From positions 1 to 64,000 of the forward strand of contig JBEKUJ010000017.1 of assembly GCA_049515135.1 (NCBI GenBank): DNA of 64,000 nt, in the 5' to 3' direction. Shown here piece after piece: positions 24,663 to 32,820 of the stretch. The translations under genes were made by a program, and so were the position numbers. Origin of the DNA: Fen-1364 sp049515135 (GTDB lineage Bacteria; Spirochaetota; Spirochaetia; SZUA-6; Fen-1364). The stretch's first letter is position 1. Each line of letters opens with the position of its first letter. The notes beneath the pieces are model-generated. The model saw only the letters and a list, made by a program, of their open reading frames with translations. It ran no database searches and had not been told where the DNA came from.

Positions 24663-25161
24663 AGCCTCCTGGCGTGTCTCCAGACAAGGCGCCTGCCGTA
24701 CACTGGAGTGAGCGCGCGTGTCGTCGCCAAGCTTCACGCGCAATCGGCGCACGCACATCTTGATTGTGGAAGCCTCAACGAACGTGACCCTCCAGACATT
24801 GCATGCCAGCATCTTCGGGGGAAGACTCCGGAGTCCTGCCAGAGAGACGGCATGTGGCTTCGTCGCAGCACGGCCCGGATGCGGGCCAGAAGCTCGGCGT
24901 GGGAGAATGGCTTTGCCCCTCGACGCTCACCATGATCACCGGCACGTCGGACCGCGTCCTGATGTCCCTTGAGCACGTCGAGGCCGCTGGCGTCCGCAAG
25001 CACGAGGTCCAGGATCACAAGGTCAGGAAGCTCGGTCTGGATGAGTTGCAAGCCGTGCCCCCCTTCGGCGTGGAATGGATGGTGCACTCCGGCCACCGGA
25101 TGGCGATGCACAGCTTCCGCGGAGCCCTTGCCAAATATGCCGTTCGTGGCAGTATCGAAGG
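24663..25161. other. Gene-poor stretch with response-regulator remains
   Basis: No intact gene is supported here. The region carries a degenerate receiver domain on the minus strand (separate entry). On the plus strand near 24752-24780 a short reading gives THILIVEASTNV, reminiscent of a receiver start, but in the opposite orientation; it may be a rearranged fragment or chance. Confidence 0.5.
24857..25078 (-). pseudogene. Frameshifted response-regulator receiver remnant (KdpE/OmpR type)
   Basis: One minus-strand frame reads ELPDLVILDLVLADASGLDVL, containing the phosphoacceptor-type Asp, and later AKPFSHAELLARIRAVLRR, the end of an OmpR/KdpE receiver. The piece between them, IRTRSDVPVIMVSVEG, is in a different frame. 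The usual start, the segment around the conserved Thr/Ala loop and the DNA-binding domain are missing. At least two frameshifts and a deletion make it non-functional. Confidence 0.75.
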
Positions 25162-26373
25162 ATGCAAAGGAACATGCTCGGAGCATACGGGCCATGGATG
25201 GCGGCCCGCGTGGGAGAAGGGCCCGGTCGGCTTTCGTTCCGAAACCCTCTGTGGGCCGATGTCGATGAATGGAAAAAGACAGCACGGGAGACCCTGACAG
25301 GGCTTCTGTGCGGCCCGGGAGAGATGCGTCCTGAAGATGTCCGGGTGCACCGACGCTCCACCTCGGAGGAGCTGGAAATCGAGGAGCTCTCCTGGCAGCT
25401 TGCCTGCGGGCCACGGACGCAGGCCTACCTTCTGAAGCCAGCAGGGTCGAGGAAAAGACTCCCCGGGATCCTGGCGCTGCACGATCATGGCGGCAACAAG
25501 CACTTCGGGAAGCGCAAGATCGCCCGCGTTGGTCCTGTTGTCCACCCTCTGATCAAGACGCATCAGGATTGCTACTACGGCGGGGTGGGCTGGGCGAACG
25601 AGATGGCGCGCAGAGGGTTTGCAGTGCTCGTGCACGACGTGTTCCCGTTCGAGAGCAGGAGAGTTCTTGCGTCGGACCTGCCCGGCCACGTGGTCAGGCG
25701 CCTGATGAGCGCTCCGGATGAGGTCCGCGAGGTGACGCCGCAGGATCTTGCTGAAGACGTGCCTGCGACGCAGATCGACGTGCCCGACAGCGAACCGGAG
25801 GAGAAGGTGGCCGCGTATAACGCCTTCGCCGGGCAGCACGAGGGGGTCATTGCCAAGTCTCTGTTCTGCGCAGGGCTCACCTGGCCCGGCCTCACCCTTG
25901 CCGAGGACAGGGCGGCCCTGGAGTATCTCGCCCAGCGGCCGGACGTGGACCCGGAAAGGCTGGGCTGCGGTGGTTTGTCCGGGGGAGGGCTTCGAACCGT
26001 CTTCCTTGCCGGCCTCGACCCCCGCATCCGCGTGGCAGTGTGCGCCGGATTCATGAGCACCTGGCGGGACTTCCTGCTCAATACGAGCTACACCCATACG
26101 TGGATGATGTACGTTCCCGGGCTGCCGGCTCTTCTGGACTTCCCCGAGGTCCTTGCCGTGAGGGTCCCGCTGCCCACCCTCGTTCTGTCGACAACAGAAG
26201 ACCCCCTTTTCACGTCGGGAGAGGTCAGGCGCGCTGGGCAGATCCTGGAGGAAATCTTCCGCAAGGCAGGAGCATCCGAGGGACTGTCCATCAGCATCCA
26301 CGCCGGCGCGCACAAGTTCGACCTGCCAATGCAGGCAGAGGCTTTCCAGTGGGTGGAGAGATGGCTCACGTAG
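25162..26373 (+). CDS. Alpha/beta-hydrolase (dienelactone hydrolase/acetyl esterase-like)
   Basis: The protein has about 403 aa. A nucleophile elbow GLSGGG, an acid in LSTTEDPLF and a His in HAGAHKFD give the expected Ser-Asp-His triad, and LALHDHGGNK supplies the oxyanion loop. It resembles large alpha/beta hydrolases of the Abhydrolase_7 or acetyl xylan esterase type. The start is uncertain: 25162 and 25174 are both possible with weak ribosome sites. No signal peptide is apparent, so it is likely cytoplasmic. Confidence 0.75.
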   Translation: MQRNMLGAYGPWMAARVGEGPGRLSFRNPLWADVDEWKKTARETLTGLLCGPGEMRPEDVRVHRRSTSEELEIEELSWQLACGPRTQAYLLKPAGSRKRLPGILALHDHGGNKHFGKRKIARVGPVVHPLIKTHQDCYYGGVGWANEMARRGFAVLVHDVFPFESRRVLASDLPGHVVRRLMSAPDEVREVTPQDLAEDVPATQIDVPDSEPEEKVAAYNAFAGQHEGVIAKSLFCAGLTWPGLTLAEDRAALEYLAQRPDVDPERLGCGGLSGGGLRTVFLAGLDPRIRVAVCAGFMSTWRDFLLNTSYTHTWMMYVPGLPALLDFPEVLAVRVPLPTLVLSTTEDPLFTSGEVRRAGQILEEIFRKAGASEGLSISIHAGAHKFDLPMQAEAFQWVERWLT

Positions 26374-26410
26374 CCTTTCGTGGCTGGGGGCCGCGCCTTC
26401 CGCACATCCA

Positions 26411-26430
26411 TCCCACGCTACCGCGTGGGA
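26411..26430. terminator. Hairpin between convergent esterase and methyltransferase genes
   Basis: CCCACGC (26412-26418) pairs with GCGTGGG (26423-26429) around a TACC loop. No T-run follows on either strand, so it may be a weak terminator or mRNA 3'-end stabiliser. Confidence 0.4.
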
Positions 26431-26457
26431 GGCTCGGCGCGGCTCCGCCATCCCTGG

Positions 26458-27018
26458 CTAGGGGCTGGCGCGATACAGATCCATGTGAGCCATTGCGATT
26501 CTTTCGATGGATGAAAGGCCGGCCGATTCCGCCAGCTCCAGGACACGCTGGGGAGCAAGTCGATGAGCCAGCGGCGGCCCTTTCTCCTCCTCCCGGTAGG
26601 GCCATTCCAGAATGACGATTCTCTTGCGCGCCACGCGCCGGGCCTCCTGAAGTGCCCGGACCGGATCATCCGTCTCGTGCAGGACGTGTCCCAGGAAGAC
26701 GAGGTCGAAGGAGCGATCTTCGAACGGTAGGCTTTCCGCAACTGCCACCTGAAACGGGACCTGGGGAGCAAAGCGCCGCGCCACGGCAAGGAGATCGGGG
26801 TTCGGATCAATTCCGGTCACGCGAAGGGATTCCTGCGCAAAGACCTCTGCAAAGACCCCGGTCCCCGTGCCGACGTCCAGGACGCTGGAAAGCCGCAGGC
26901 CGTCCCTGCTGAGCCGAACGACAGTTGCGGTCTCCAGGAGCGCCAGCCGTTCAGGGGCGCGAAGGCGCTCGGCCCCTCCATGGAAACGGCGCTCGTGAGA
27001 ACCGTGCTCGTTTTTCAC
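26458..27018 (-). CDS. SAM-dependent methyltransferase (class I)
   Basis: The 186-aa protein has SAM-binding motif I VLDVGTGTGVFAEV, acidic IDPNPD after strand 2, and FDLVFLGHVLHE as motif with post-II sequence, typical of the UbiE/Methyltransf_11 type. The GTG at 27018 follows GAGAGG and gives a normal length; the longer frame is unsupported. The acceptor is unknown. It lies divergent from the DUF1893-like gene. Confidence 0.8.
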   Translation of the reverse strand: MKNEHGSHERRFHGGAERLRAPERLALLETATVVRLSRDGLRLSSVLDVGTGTGVFAEVFAQESLRVTGIDPNPDLLAVARRFAPQVPFQVAVAESLPFEDRSFDLVFLGHVLHETDDPVRALQEARRVARKRIVILEWPYREEEKGPPLAHRLAPQRVLELAESAGLSSIERIAMAHMDLYRASP

Positions 27019-27034
27019 CCGGTGCCTCTCATGG

Positions 27035-27062
27035 TTACACAAAGGCGAATATATCGTATAAA
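27035..27062 (+). promoter_or_regulatory. Possible promoter of the DUF1893-like gene
   Basis: TTACAC (27035-27040) and TATAAA (27057-27062) are 16 bases apart. The -10 is only 9 bases from the ATG, and the ribosome site AAGGGG would lie at the transcript start, so the exact -10 may instead be the nearby TATATC. Confidence 0.35.
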
Positions 27063-27071
27063 AGGGGCGCA

Positions 27072-27473
27072 ATGGCTTCGAATACGACACTCGAGTTTTC
27101 AATAGATGGGCAGCTAGTCTTTTCCAGCTCGGGAAAGTGGCTCCACCCCCTCTTCGAGCTGGAGGAGTTCCTGAAGGCGCGCGCGGGAGTGGACCCGGCC
27201 AGGGCGCATGTCCGAGACAAGATCATCGGGCGCGGCTCCGCCTTCCTCATCGTCAGAATGGGAATCTGCAAGGTTCATGCAGGAGTTCTCAGCAGGCTGG
27301 GAAAGGACGTGCTGGACCGGGCGGGGGCCGCCTGCACTTGGGACCAGCTTGTCGACACTATCCAGTGCCGCACTGAGGGGCTTCTTCGCGACACAACAGA
27401 TCCCCAGGAGGCATACCGCGTGCTGGCGGACCTTGCCGGCGCGGGTTCTCCTCTAAAGAGGCAGAGCCTGTAG
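27072..27473 (+). CDS. DUF1893-like small protein
   Basis: The 133-aa protein resembles DUF1893: FSIDGQLVFSSSGKWLHPLFEL followed by RDKIIGRGSAFLIVRMGICKVHAGVLSRLG. These proteins have a cytidine-deaminase-like fold and unknown function. The extra C terminus (about 30 residues) is helical. AAGGGG precedes the start. It converges with the VOC gene, 8 bases away. Confidence 0.6.
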   Translation: MASNTTLEFSIDGQLVFSSSGKWLHPLFELEEFLKARAGVDPARAHVRDKIIGRGSAFLIVRMGICKVHAGVLSRLGKDVLDRAGAACTWDQLVDTIQCRTEGLLRDTTDPQEAYRVLADLAGAGSPLKRQSL

Positions 27474-27481
27474 CCTCCCCT

Positions 27482-27916
27482 TCAGCGCTGCCGGGAGCTC
27501 CCGGCTTTTGAGGACGCGGGGCGCGGGCGGCCGGCTTTGGCGGGAGCTGACGGAGCAGCTGCGCGCGGCCTGGCCAGGGCTGTGGGATGGCGCGGCTGAT
27601 AGAGTCCAAGCTCACCGCCTCCCGGCAGCGCAATGGCGCAGACCCTGCCCCAGCTCTCTTCGCTCACGGCCCGGGAGAACTTCACACCCTTCGCTCGGAG
27701 CTCCCCGATCGTTTTCTCGATGTCCTGGCACATCAGGTAGAGATCCAGCCGTGGTGCGCCGTCTGTGGGATGAACTGCTATTTCAGCAGGCGGAAGTGCA
27801 AAGATCGTCCATCCGCCGCCGGCGTCAACCTTGTTGGTGTCCAGGATTTTTTCCAAGAGCTCCCGTGCCTCGGCCGGCGCCCGGGAAAACACGATGGAAT
27901 GTGCGCCGAAGATCAT
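27482..27916 (-). CDS. Glyoxalase/VOC-superfamily protein
   Basis: The 144-aa protein begins with AHSIVFSRAPAEARELLEKIL and has IEKTIGELRAKGVKFSRAVSEESWGRVCAIALPGGGELGLYQPRHP, the two beta-alpha-beta-beta-beta units of a VOC module. The last ~30 residues are Ala/Pro/Arg-rich and probably unstructured. The substrate is unknown. No partner gene is close. Confidence 0.75.
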   Translation of the reverse strand: MIFGAHSIVFSRAPAEARELLEKILDTNKVDAGGGWTIFALPPAEIAVHPTDGAPRLDLYLMCQDIEKTIGELRAKGVKFSRAVSEESWGRVCAIALPGGGELGLYQPRHPTALARPRAAAPSAPAKAGRPRPASSKAGSSRQR

Positions 27917-27965
27917 GGATGCGCCTCCTCACATGTAAGAATACCACTTCGTGAACTGAAAACTT

Positions 27966-29213
27966 CTACTGTCCCGCAGCAAACAGTATCCGGGAGAGTT
28001 TTGCAACCGTGAAATGATTGCGCAGGTAGTGGGCACTCTGGAAGGCCTGGTCGCGATCAGAGTCGGAGAGCCCCAGCTCCTGCGTGCTGGCAGGCCCCCC
28101 TGTCTGATGGATGAGCCGGCCAATCTCCTCAGGACCGGGCACCATTCCAGCTATCTCCTGGATTTCGGTCCAGGAATCCAGGGTCTTCTGCTTCAATTGC
28201 TCCCACGCTTCGCTGCTCATCCCGATGAATCGCGTCTGCGTTTCGGCCACATCGTCCGCCGCCTGCCCGTACGCCGCCCTGATGCGCTGCAGCTCCTCCT
28301 CCCGGGAAGGCTGCGGGGATCTCTGGAGCAGCTCGGCCGCTTTGCTGCGGGTAAGTTGCCTGATGGCGGCATAGAGCTCCGCCGCAAGCATGGTTGCCAC
28401 CCCCACCTTGGCCCCATGCAGGATTGCCGGCCTTCCCTCCCTGAGGAGCTTCATCTCCCAGAAGTGCGAGTAATGGTGCTCGGCCCCGGATGCAGGCAGG
28501 GAGCTTCCGAAATCCAGCATGCAGAACCCCGATTCCAGCAAAGCCTCGAAGAGACGGCGGACTCCCTGCTTTGTGGCCGCTGCTATTTCCGCGGCCGCCT
28601 CCTGGCAGGTCTGCGCCGCGCTGAGACACCGGTCGGCAACTTCCTGGTCGAAGCGGAAGCCCCAGAGCAAAGAGCCCAGCCTCCAGTCCGCCACGGAGGT
28701 ATGCTTGCCCATCATGTCGCCGAAACCAGCCGCAATCATGCTCCGGGGCGCTGAGCATAGCACTGCCAGGTCTGCGAAAATGGCCAGCGGCGGATGCGCC
28801 AGGGCAGTTGTCTTGATTCCGCGAACGACGAGGGGCGAGCCGAGGGAGGTGAACCCGTCCACGGAAGGGGCCGTGGGCATGACAATGAAAGGGACGCCGA
28901 CCCTGTGGCTGACGAACCTTGTGATGTCGGTAATAGTTCCTGAGCCGACGGCCACAAGGCACTGGTCCCGCCTGTCGAAGAACAGCAGGCACTGCAGAAT
29001 GGAATGCGCATCAGCCACGACCTCGGGGCCGGCAAGGATCACCGACCGGACCTCACGGCCGCTTCGCCGAAGGGATTCTTCCACAGTCCGGCCCAGGACC
29101 CCGTGGGTGGTCTGGTCCGCGATGACGAGCAGCCGTTTGAATCCGGCCTGCCCGCAGAACGAGACCAGGTCCGAGACGGCCCCCGCGCCAATGGCGACGC
29201 GCGGCCTGGTCAT
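27966..29213 (-). CDS. AraM/EgsA-type glycerol-1-phosphate dehydrogenase-like protein
   Basis: The 415-aa iron/zinc-type dehydrogenase has NAD-binding VAVGSGTITDITRF, PTAPSVDGFTS, and metal-ligand regions GFGDMMGKHTSVADW and HHYSHFWEM. It matches the sn-glycerol-1-phosphate dehydrogenase (AraM) family, which reduces dihydroxyacetone phosphate or oxidises related polyol phosphates. The start overlaps the upstream alcohol dehydrogenase by 4 bases, so the pair may oxidise a polyol derivative. Confidence 0.82.
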   Translation of the reverse strand: MTRPRVAIGAGAVSDLVSFCGQAGFKRLLVIADQTTHGVLGRTVEESLRRSGREVRSVILAGPEVVADAHSILQCLLFFDRRDQCLVAVGSGTITDITRFVSHRVGVPFIVMPTAPSVDGFTSLGSPLVVRGIKTTALAHPPLAIFADLAVLCSAPRSMIAAGFGDMMGKHTSVADWRLGSLLWGFRFDQEVADRCLSAAQTCQEAAAEIAAATKQGVRRLFEALLESGFCMLDFGSSLPASGAEHHYSHFWEMKLLREGRPAILHGAKVGVATMLAAELYAAIRQLTRSKAAELLQRSPQPSREEELQRIRAAYGQAADDVAETQTRFIGMSSEAWEQLKQKTLDSWTEIQEIAGMVPGPEEIGRLIHQTGGPASTQELGLSDSDRDQAFQSAHYLRNHFTVAKLSRILFAAGQ

Positions 29214-30241
29214 GGCTCCAGGATGACCTTCATGAGATCGGGCTCCTGGCGGTAGAGCCTGTCGAACCATGCAGCCCCCTCCGACAGCGGCGCACGGGCG
29301 CTGATGAACGAATCCACGTTCACCCGTTTGCGCGCAATCAGGTCCAGGCATTCCGGGTATTCCCCCTGTGACGCGCAGGACCCCAGAAGGGTGACCTGGC
29401 GCGTGACCACTGACTGGAGCGCAAGCTCGATCTTCGGCGAGAGGTTGCCCACCAGGACCACCCTCCCGCCCATGCGGACCGCTTCCACGGCCCTGCCAAC
29501 CGCAGCAGTGATCCCCACTGCCTCGAAGGCCATGTCGGCGCCGCGGCCTTGCGTCAGGTCCAGGACCTGCTTGATCGAGTCAGGCGATTTAGAATCCAGT
29601 CCGACGTCCGCGCCGAGCTCGCGCGCGCGGCGCAGCTTGCCTTCATCGACGTCGAGGGCAATGATGGTGGAGCAACCGGAGGCTCGGAGGACCTGGACCA
29701 GGAGGAGCCCGATCATGCCGGTCCCCACCACGACCGCGGATTCACCCACCTCGGGCCGGGCAAGCCGAACGGCGTGGAAGGCCACCGACAGAGGCTCCGT
29801 CATTGCCGCCTGGTGGAATGCGACCTCGGGCGGGATGCGATACAGGATGTGCTGCGGAACCGCAACCAGCTGGGCAAAAGCCCCGTTGCGCCGGTAGTCG
29901 GCGCAGGAGACGCCAAGGACGCGGCGGCGCTCGCAGAGGTTGATTTCCCCCCGGCGGCAGCGCCAGCACTCGCCGCAGGAGATGGTTGAGTCGAACGTGA
30001 CCCTGTCCCCGACGCGCCACCCCTGCACCCGGGCGCCGATCTGCGTGATCACCCCGGCAGCCTCATGGCCCATGATGACCGGGGGCAGCCGCCTGCCGGT
30101 GGAGCCGTCCATGCCGTGCACATCGCTCCCGCAGATGCCGCATGCCTTGACCTGCACCATGACCTCATTGTCTTCGGTCTGCGGGTCCGGTGAATCTCCG
30201 TAGACAAGCTTGCCGTATTCCTTGAGCGTCAGCGCCTTCAT
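29210..30241 (-). CDS. Zinc-dependent alcohol/polyol dehydrogenase (MDR family)
   Basis: The 343-aa medium-chain dehydrogenase has catalytic-zinc Cys in CGICGSDVHG, GHEAAG with the second ligand, four structural-zinc Cys (CGECWRCRRGEINLC), and the NAD fold VVVGTGMIGLLLVQ. It resembles sorbitol or threonine dehydrogenases. The ATG at 30241 follows GGGGAGG; the ATG just before it is also possible. It is co-transcribed with the AraM-type gene and divergent from the FAD oxidoreductase. Confidence 0.85.
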   Translation of the reverse strand: MKALTLKEYGKLVYGDSPDPQTEDNEVMVQVKACGICGSDVHGMDGSTGRRLPPVIMGHEAAGVITQIGARVQGWRVGDRVTFDSTISCGECWRCRRGEINLCERRRVLGVSCADYRRNGAFAQLVAVPQHILYRIPPEVAFHQAAMTEPLSVAFHAVRLARPEVGESAVVVGTGMIGLLLVQVLRASGCSTIIALDVDEGKLRRARELGADVGLDSKSPDSIKQVLDLTQGRGADMAFEAVGITAAVGRAVEAVRMGGRVVLVGNLSPKIELALQSVVTRQVTLLGSCASQGEYPECLDLIARKRVNVDSFISARAPLSEGAAWFDRLYRQEPDLMKVILEP

Positions 30242-30258
30242 CATGGCCTCCCCTGACA

Positions 30259-30273
30259 ATAGTACACTATAAT
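30259..30273 (+). promoter_or_regulatory. Palindrome and -10-like element in a divergent intergenic region
   Basis: ATAGT-AC-ACTAT (30259-30270) is a perfect inverted repeat in the 55 bases between two divergent genes, and TATAAT (30268-30273) overlaps its end. No good -35 is seen at the right distance. It may be an operator shared by both genes. Confidence 0.35.
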
Positions 30274-30296
30274 GCGGCGGAGGAAATCGAGAGGCA

Positions 30297-31406
30297 ATGG
30301 ACTCAGTCGACGTGCTCGTCATCGGCGCAGGAGTGATAGGGCTTGCCATCGCCGAGCGCCTGGTCGGCCCGAAGCGGGAGCTGGTGGTATGCGAACGCCA
30401 TGACGGGTTCGGGAGGGAAACCTCTTCCCGAAACAGCGAAGTGATCCATTGCGGCATGTATTACGCGGAGGACCTCCTGAAAACAACTCTCTGCGTCCGC
30501 GGCAATCCGCTTCTCTATGAGCTGTGCGCCCGCGCCGGGATCCCGCACCGCAAGACAGGGAAGATCGTCGTTGCAACGGATGAATCGGAGTCGGAGAAGC
30601 TCCACCGGATCCTGGATCAGGGAAGGAGAAACGGCGTCACCGGCCTCAGGCTGCTCTTGGCCGGGGAAATCCGCGACATGGAGCCGGACGTGAGCGGTTG
30701 TCTGGGACTGCACAGCCCGGAAAGCGGGATCGTTGACAGCCATCGACTGATGGAGCACCTGGAGCGCTCGGCCCGCTCCCGGGGAGCCATCATGGCGTAC
30801 GGCTGCGAGGTGACGGGCATTCACAAGGAGCGGTCCGGGTATCGAGTGGAGATCACGCAGGGAGGCGGGGAGACCGTTGTGATTGCCGCCGGGTGCGTGG
30901 TCAACTCTGCGGGCCTCGGGGCGGACGGGATTGCCGCAATGGCGGGAATCGACATCGATGAATCGGGCTACCGCATCCATCCGTGCAAGGGCGAATACTT
31001 CCGGATAGCCAGCAGACACCGGGGCAGGATCCGCCGGCTTGTGTACCCCACGCCGTCTCCTGTCCACCTGGGCGCGCACGTGGTCCTGGGACTCGATGAC
31101 GGCCTGAAGATCGGTCCTGATTCCAGCTACGTGGACCGGATCGACTATGCCGTCGATGCCGGCCACCAGCGCGAGTTCTTCGAAAAAGCAGTCCGCTTCC
31201 TGCCCTTCCTTTCCTATGACGACCTTTCACCGGACATGTCGGGAATTCGGCCCAAGCTGTACCGGCGGGGCGAGCCTTTTCGGGACTTCGTGATCCGCGA
31301 AGAGGGTGATCGGGGACTTGCGGGCCTGGTCAACCTCATCGGCATGGAGTCCCCTGGGCTGACGTCGTGTCTCACCATCGCAGAAAAGGTGGAAAGCCTT
31401 CTCTAG
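30297..31406 (+). CDS. LhgO-like FAD-dependent 2-hydroxyacid oxidase
   Basis: The 369-aa flavoprotein has VLVIGAGVIGLAIAERL, the family block SSRNSEVIHCGMYY, and a C-terminal LVNLIGMESPGLTSCLTIAEKV segment. It belongs to the L-2-hydroxyglutarate oxidase group of the DAO superfamily. GAGAGG precedes the ATG. The gene ends 2 bases before the convergent rpiB. The substrate could be 2-hydroxyglutarate or a related hydroxyacid. Confidence 0.85.
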   Translation: MDSVDVLVIGAGVIGLAIAERLVGPKRELVVCERHDGFGRETSSRNSEVIHCGMYYAEDLLKTTLCVRGNPLLYELCARAGIPHRKTGKIVVATDESESEKLHRILDQGRRNGVTGLRLLLAGEIRDMEPDVSGCLGLHSPESGIVDSHRLMEHLERSARSRGAIMAYGCEVTGIHKERSGYRVEITQGGGETVVIAAGCVVNSAGLGADGIAAMAGIDIDESGYRIHPCKGEYFRIASRHRGRIRRLVYPTPSPVHLGAHVVLGLDDGLKIGPDSSYVDRIDYAVDAGHQREFFEKAVRFLPFLSYDDLSPDMSGIRPKLYRRGEPFRDFVIREEGDRGLAGLVNLIGMESPGLTSCLTIAEKVESLL

Positions 31407-31408
31407 GG

Positions 31409-31864
31409 TTATTTCTTCAGGAATCTCTTCTCGTACTCGGAGATGCGCTCAACTTTTGCCGTCGAGCCTCCACCCTGGAACTCTGACTCGAGCCAGGCGT
31501 CGACCACCGTCTTCGCCAGCTCAGGGCCAATGACCCGGGCCCCCATGGTGAGGACCTGGGCGTTGTTGCTCTTGCGGGCGCGCTCCGCCGAATAGGTGTC
31601 GTGGCAGGTTGCGGCCCTGATGCCGGGGACCTTGTTGGCCGTGATGGCCATCCCCAGGCCCGTCCCGCACATGAGGATCCCGCGTTCGTGCTTCCCCTCC
31701 GCAATGGCAACCGCCACTGCAAACGCGATGTCCGGGTACAGGGAAGGGCGTGTGTCGAACACGCCGTAGTCCGTCACCTCGATATGCTTTTCCTCGACGA
31801 GGTGCTTCTTGATGATTTCCTTCAGCTCGTAGGCGGCGTCGTCGGCGCCCAGGGCAATGGTCAT
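31409..31864 (-). CDS. rpiB: RpiB/LacAB-family sugar-phosphate isomerase
   Basis: The 151-aa protein has the family start IALGADDAAYELKEIIK, YPDIAFAVA, the active-site loop CGTGLGMAITANKVPGIRAA, and ERARKSNNAQVLTMGARVIG. Cys in CGTG is the expected catalytic base. It isomerises ribose/ribulose 5-phosphate or allose/other aldose phosphates. The start overlaps the upstream reductase by 4 bases. Confidence 0.9.
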   Translation of the reverse strand: MTIALGADDAAYELKEIIKKHLVEEKHIEVTDYGVFDTRPSLYPDIAFAVAVAIAEGKHERGILMCGTGLGMAITANKVPGIRAATCHDTYSAERARKSNNAQVLTMGARVIGPELAKTVVDAWLESEFQGGGSTAKVERISEYEKRFLKK

Positions 31865-32733
31865 GCGCGTCCTCCTGGCTCTCTCCACAGCTCGATGATT
31901 GCGGGCTGGGAGTACGGTCCCTTCCCTGCCGCCTGGCCTGCCACGAAGATCTCATGCGCCGCGGCGGTCATGGGGATGGGGACATGGCTCTCCGCCGCAA
32001 GGGACCTGGCGTAGCTGAGGTCCTTCTCCATCATGTTGATGGTCCCCCCGGGAGTGTAGTCCCGGGCCATCATTGCGGATGCGCTGACGTCCAGCACCTT
32101 GGAGCCGGCCCATCCCTCGCGGATGGCGTTGTACAGGGACCCGGTATCAACGCCGTTTTTTCCCGCCAGGGCGAATCCCTCTGCAATCACGGCAAAGGCC
32201 GAAGCGACGATCATATTGTTGACCAGCTTTGCGACGTTGCCTGCGCCCGCATCGCCCACCCTGACCACGGTCTTCCCCATCGCCGAGAGGAGCGGCAGGC
32301 ACCTTTCAAAGGCGGCTGTGCTGGCGCCTACCATGATGGCAAGCGTGGCCGCCAGCGCGCCCCCTTCCCCTCCGCTGACCGGCGCATCGGCAAACTCGAT
32401 GCCCGACCGGGCAAACCTGGCTGCGATGCGGCGCGACACAGCGGGAAGGCTTGTGCTGAGGTCTATCACGAGAGACCCCGGCCGGAGCTCATTGACAAGC
32501 CCCGTGCCCCCAATGGCCACCTCTTCCACCGTCTTCGCGTCCGGCAGGGACAGGCATACCACTGTGCAGCGCCTGGCAAGCTCGGAGAGCGTGCCGGCGC
32601 GTGTCACCCCCGCCAGCCCCTGGAACCTTGCCTCGTTCACGTCATAGCCGGTGACGGGGTATTTCTTCACCAGGTTCCCCGCCATGGCGCGGCCCATGAC
32701 CCCAAGCCCGACGAAACCAGCTTCTTCTGTCAT
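31861..32733 (-). CDS. 3-hydroxyisobutyrate/tartronate-semialdehyde reductase family protein
   Basis: The 290-aa NAD(P)-dependent enzyme has GFVGLGVMGRAMAGNL, the substrate loop DAPVSGGEGGALAATLAIMVG, and catalytic Lys in KLVNNMIVAS. It is of the beta-hydroxyacid dehydrogenase group (GarR, MmsB). It is co-transcribed with rpiB, which suggests a sugar-acid or pentose route. Confidence 0.87.
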   Translation of the reverse strand: MTEEAGFVGLGVMGRAMAGNLVKKYPVTGYDVNEARFQGLAGVTRAGTLSELARRCTVVCLSLPDAKTVEEVAIGGTGLVNELRPGSLVIDLSTSLPAVSRRIAARFARSGIEFADAPVSGGEGGALAATLAIMVGASTAAFERCLPLLSAMGKTVVRVGDAGAGNVAKLVNNMIVASAFAVIAEGFALAGKNGVDTGSLYNAIREGWAGSKVLDVSASAMMARDYTPGGTINMMEKDLSYARSLAAESHVPIPMTAAAHEIFVAGQAAGKGPYSQPAIIELWREPGGRA

Positions 32734-32820
32734 GTCCCTTCAATCATACTCACGGAAGCGCCGCCGCGCCACCCGGGCGGCCACTTGCCGGGCGGCGTCC
32801 GTTCCGTGCACCATTCCCGC

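Noticed and set aside
24718..24972. Plus-strand frame reading THILIVEASTNV considered as a receiver-domain gene
   Set aside because: Only a dozen residues resemble a receiver and the rest is unrelated; the true receiver remains lie on the opposite strand.
25015..26451. Long minus-strand open frame opposite the alpha/beta-hydrolase
   Set aside because: No family features; the plus-strand protein has an intact catalytic triad, so this is a shadow frame.
31954..32820. Long plus-strand extension upstream of the FG-GAP-type protein
   Set aside because: It lies antisense to the 3-hydroxyisobutyrate-dehydrogenase-type and rpiB genes and has no family resemblance; it is a high-GC shadow frame.
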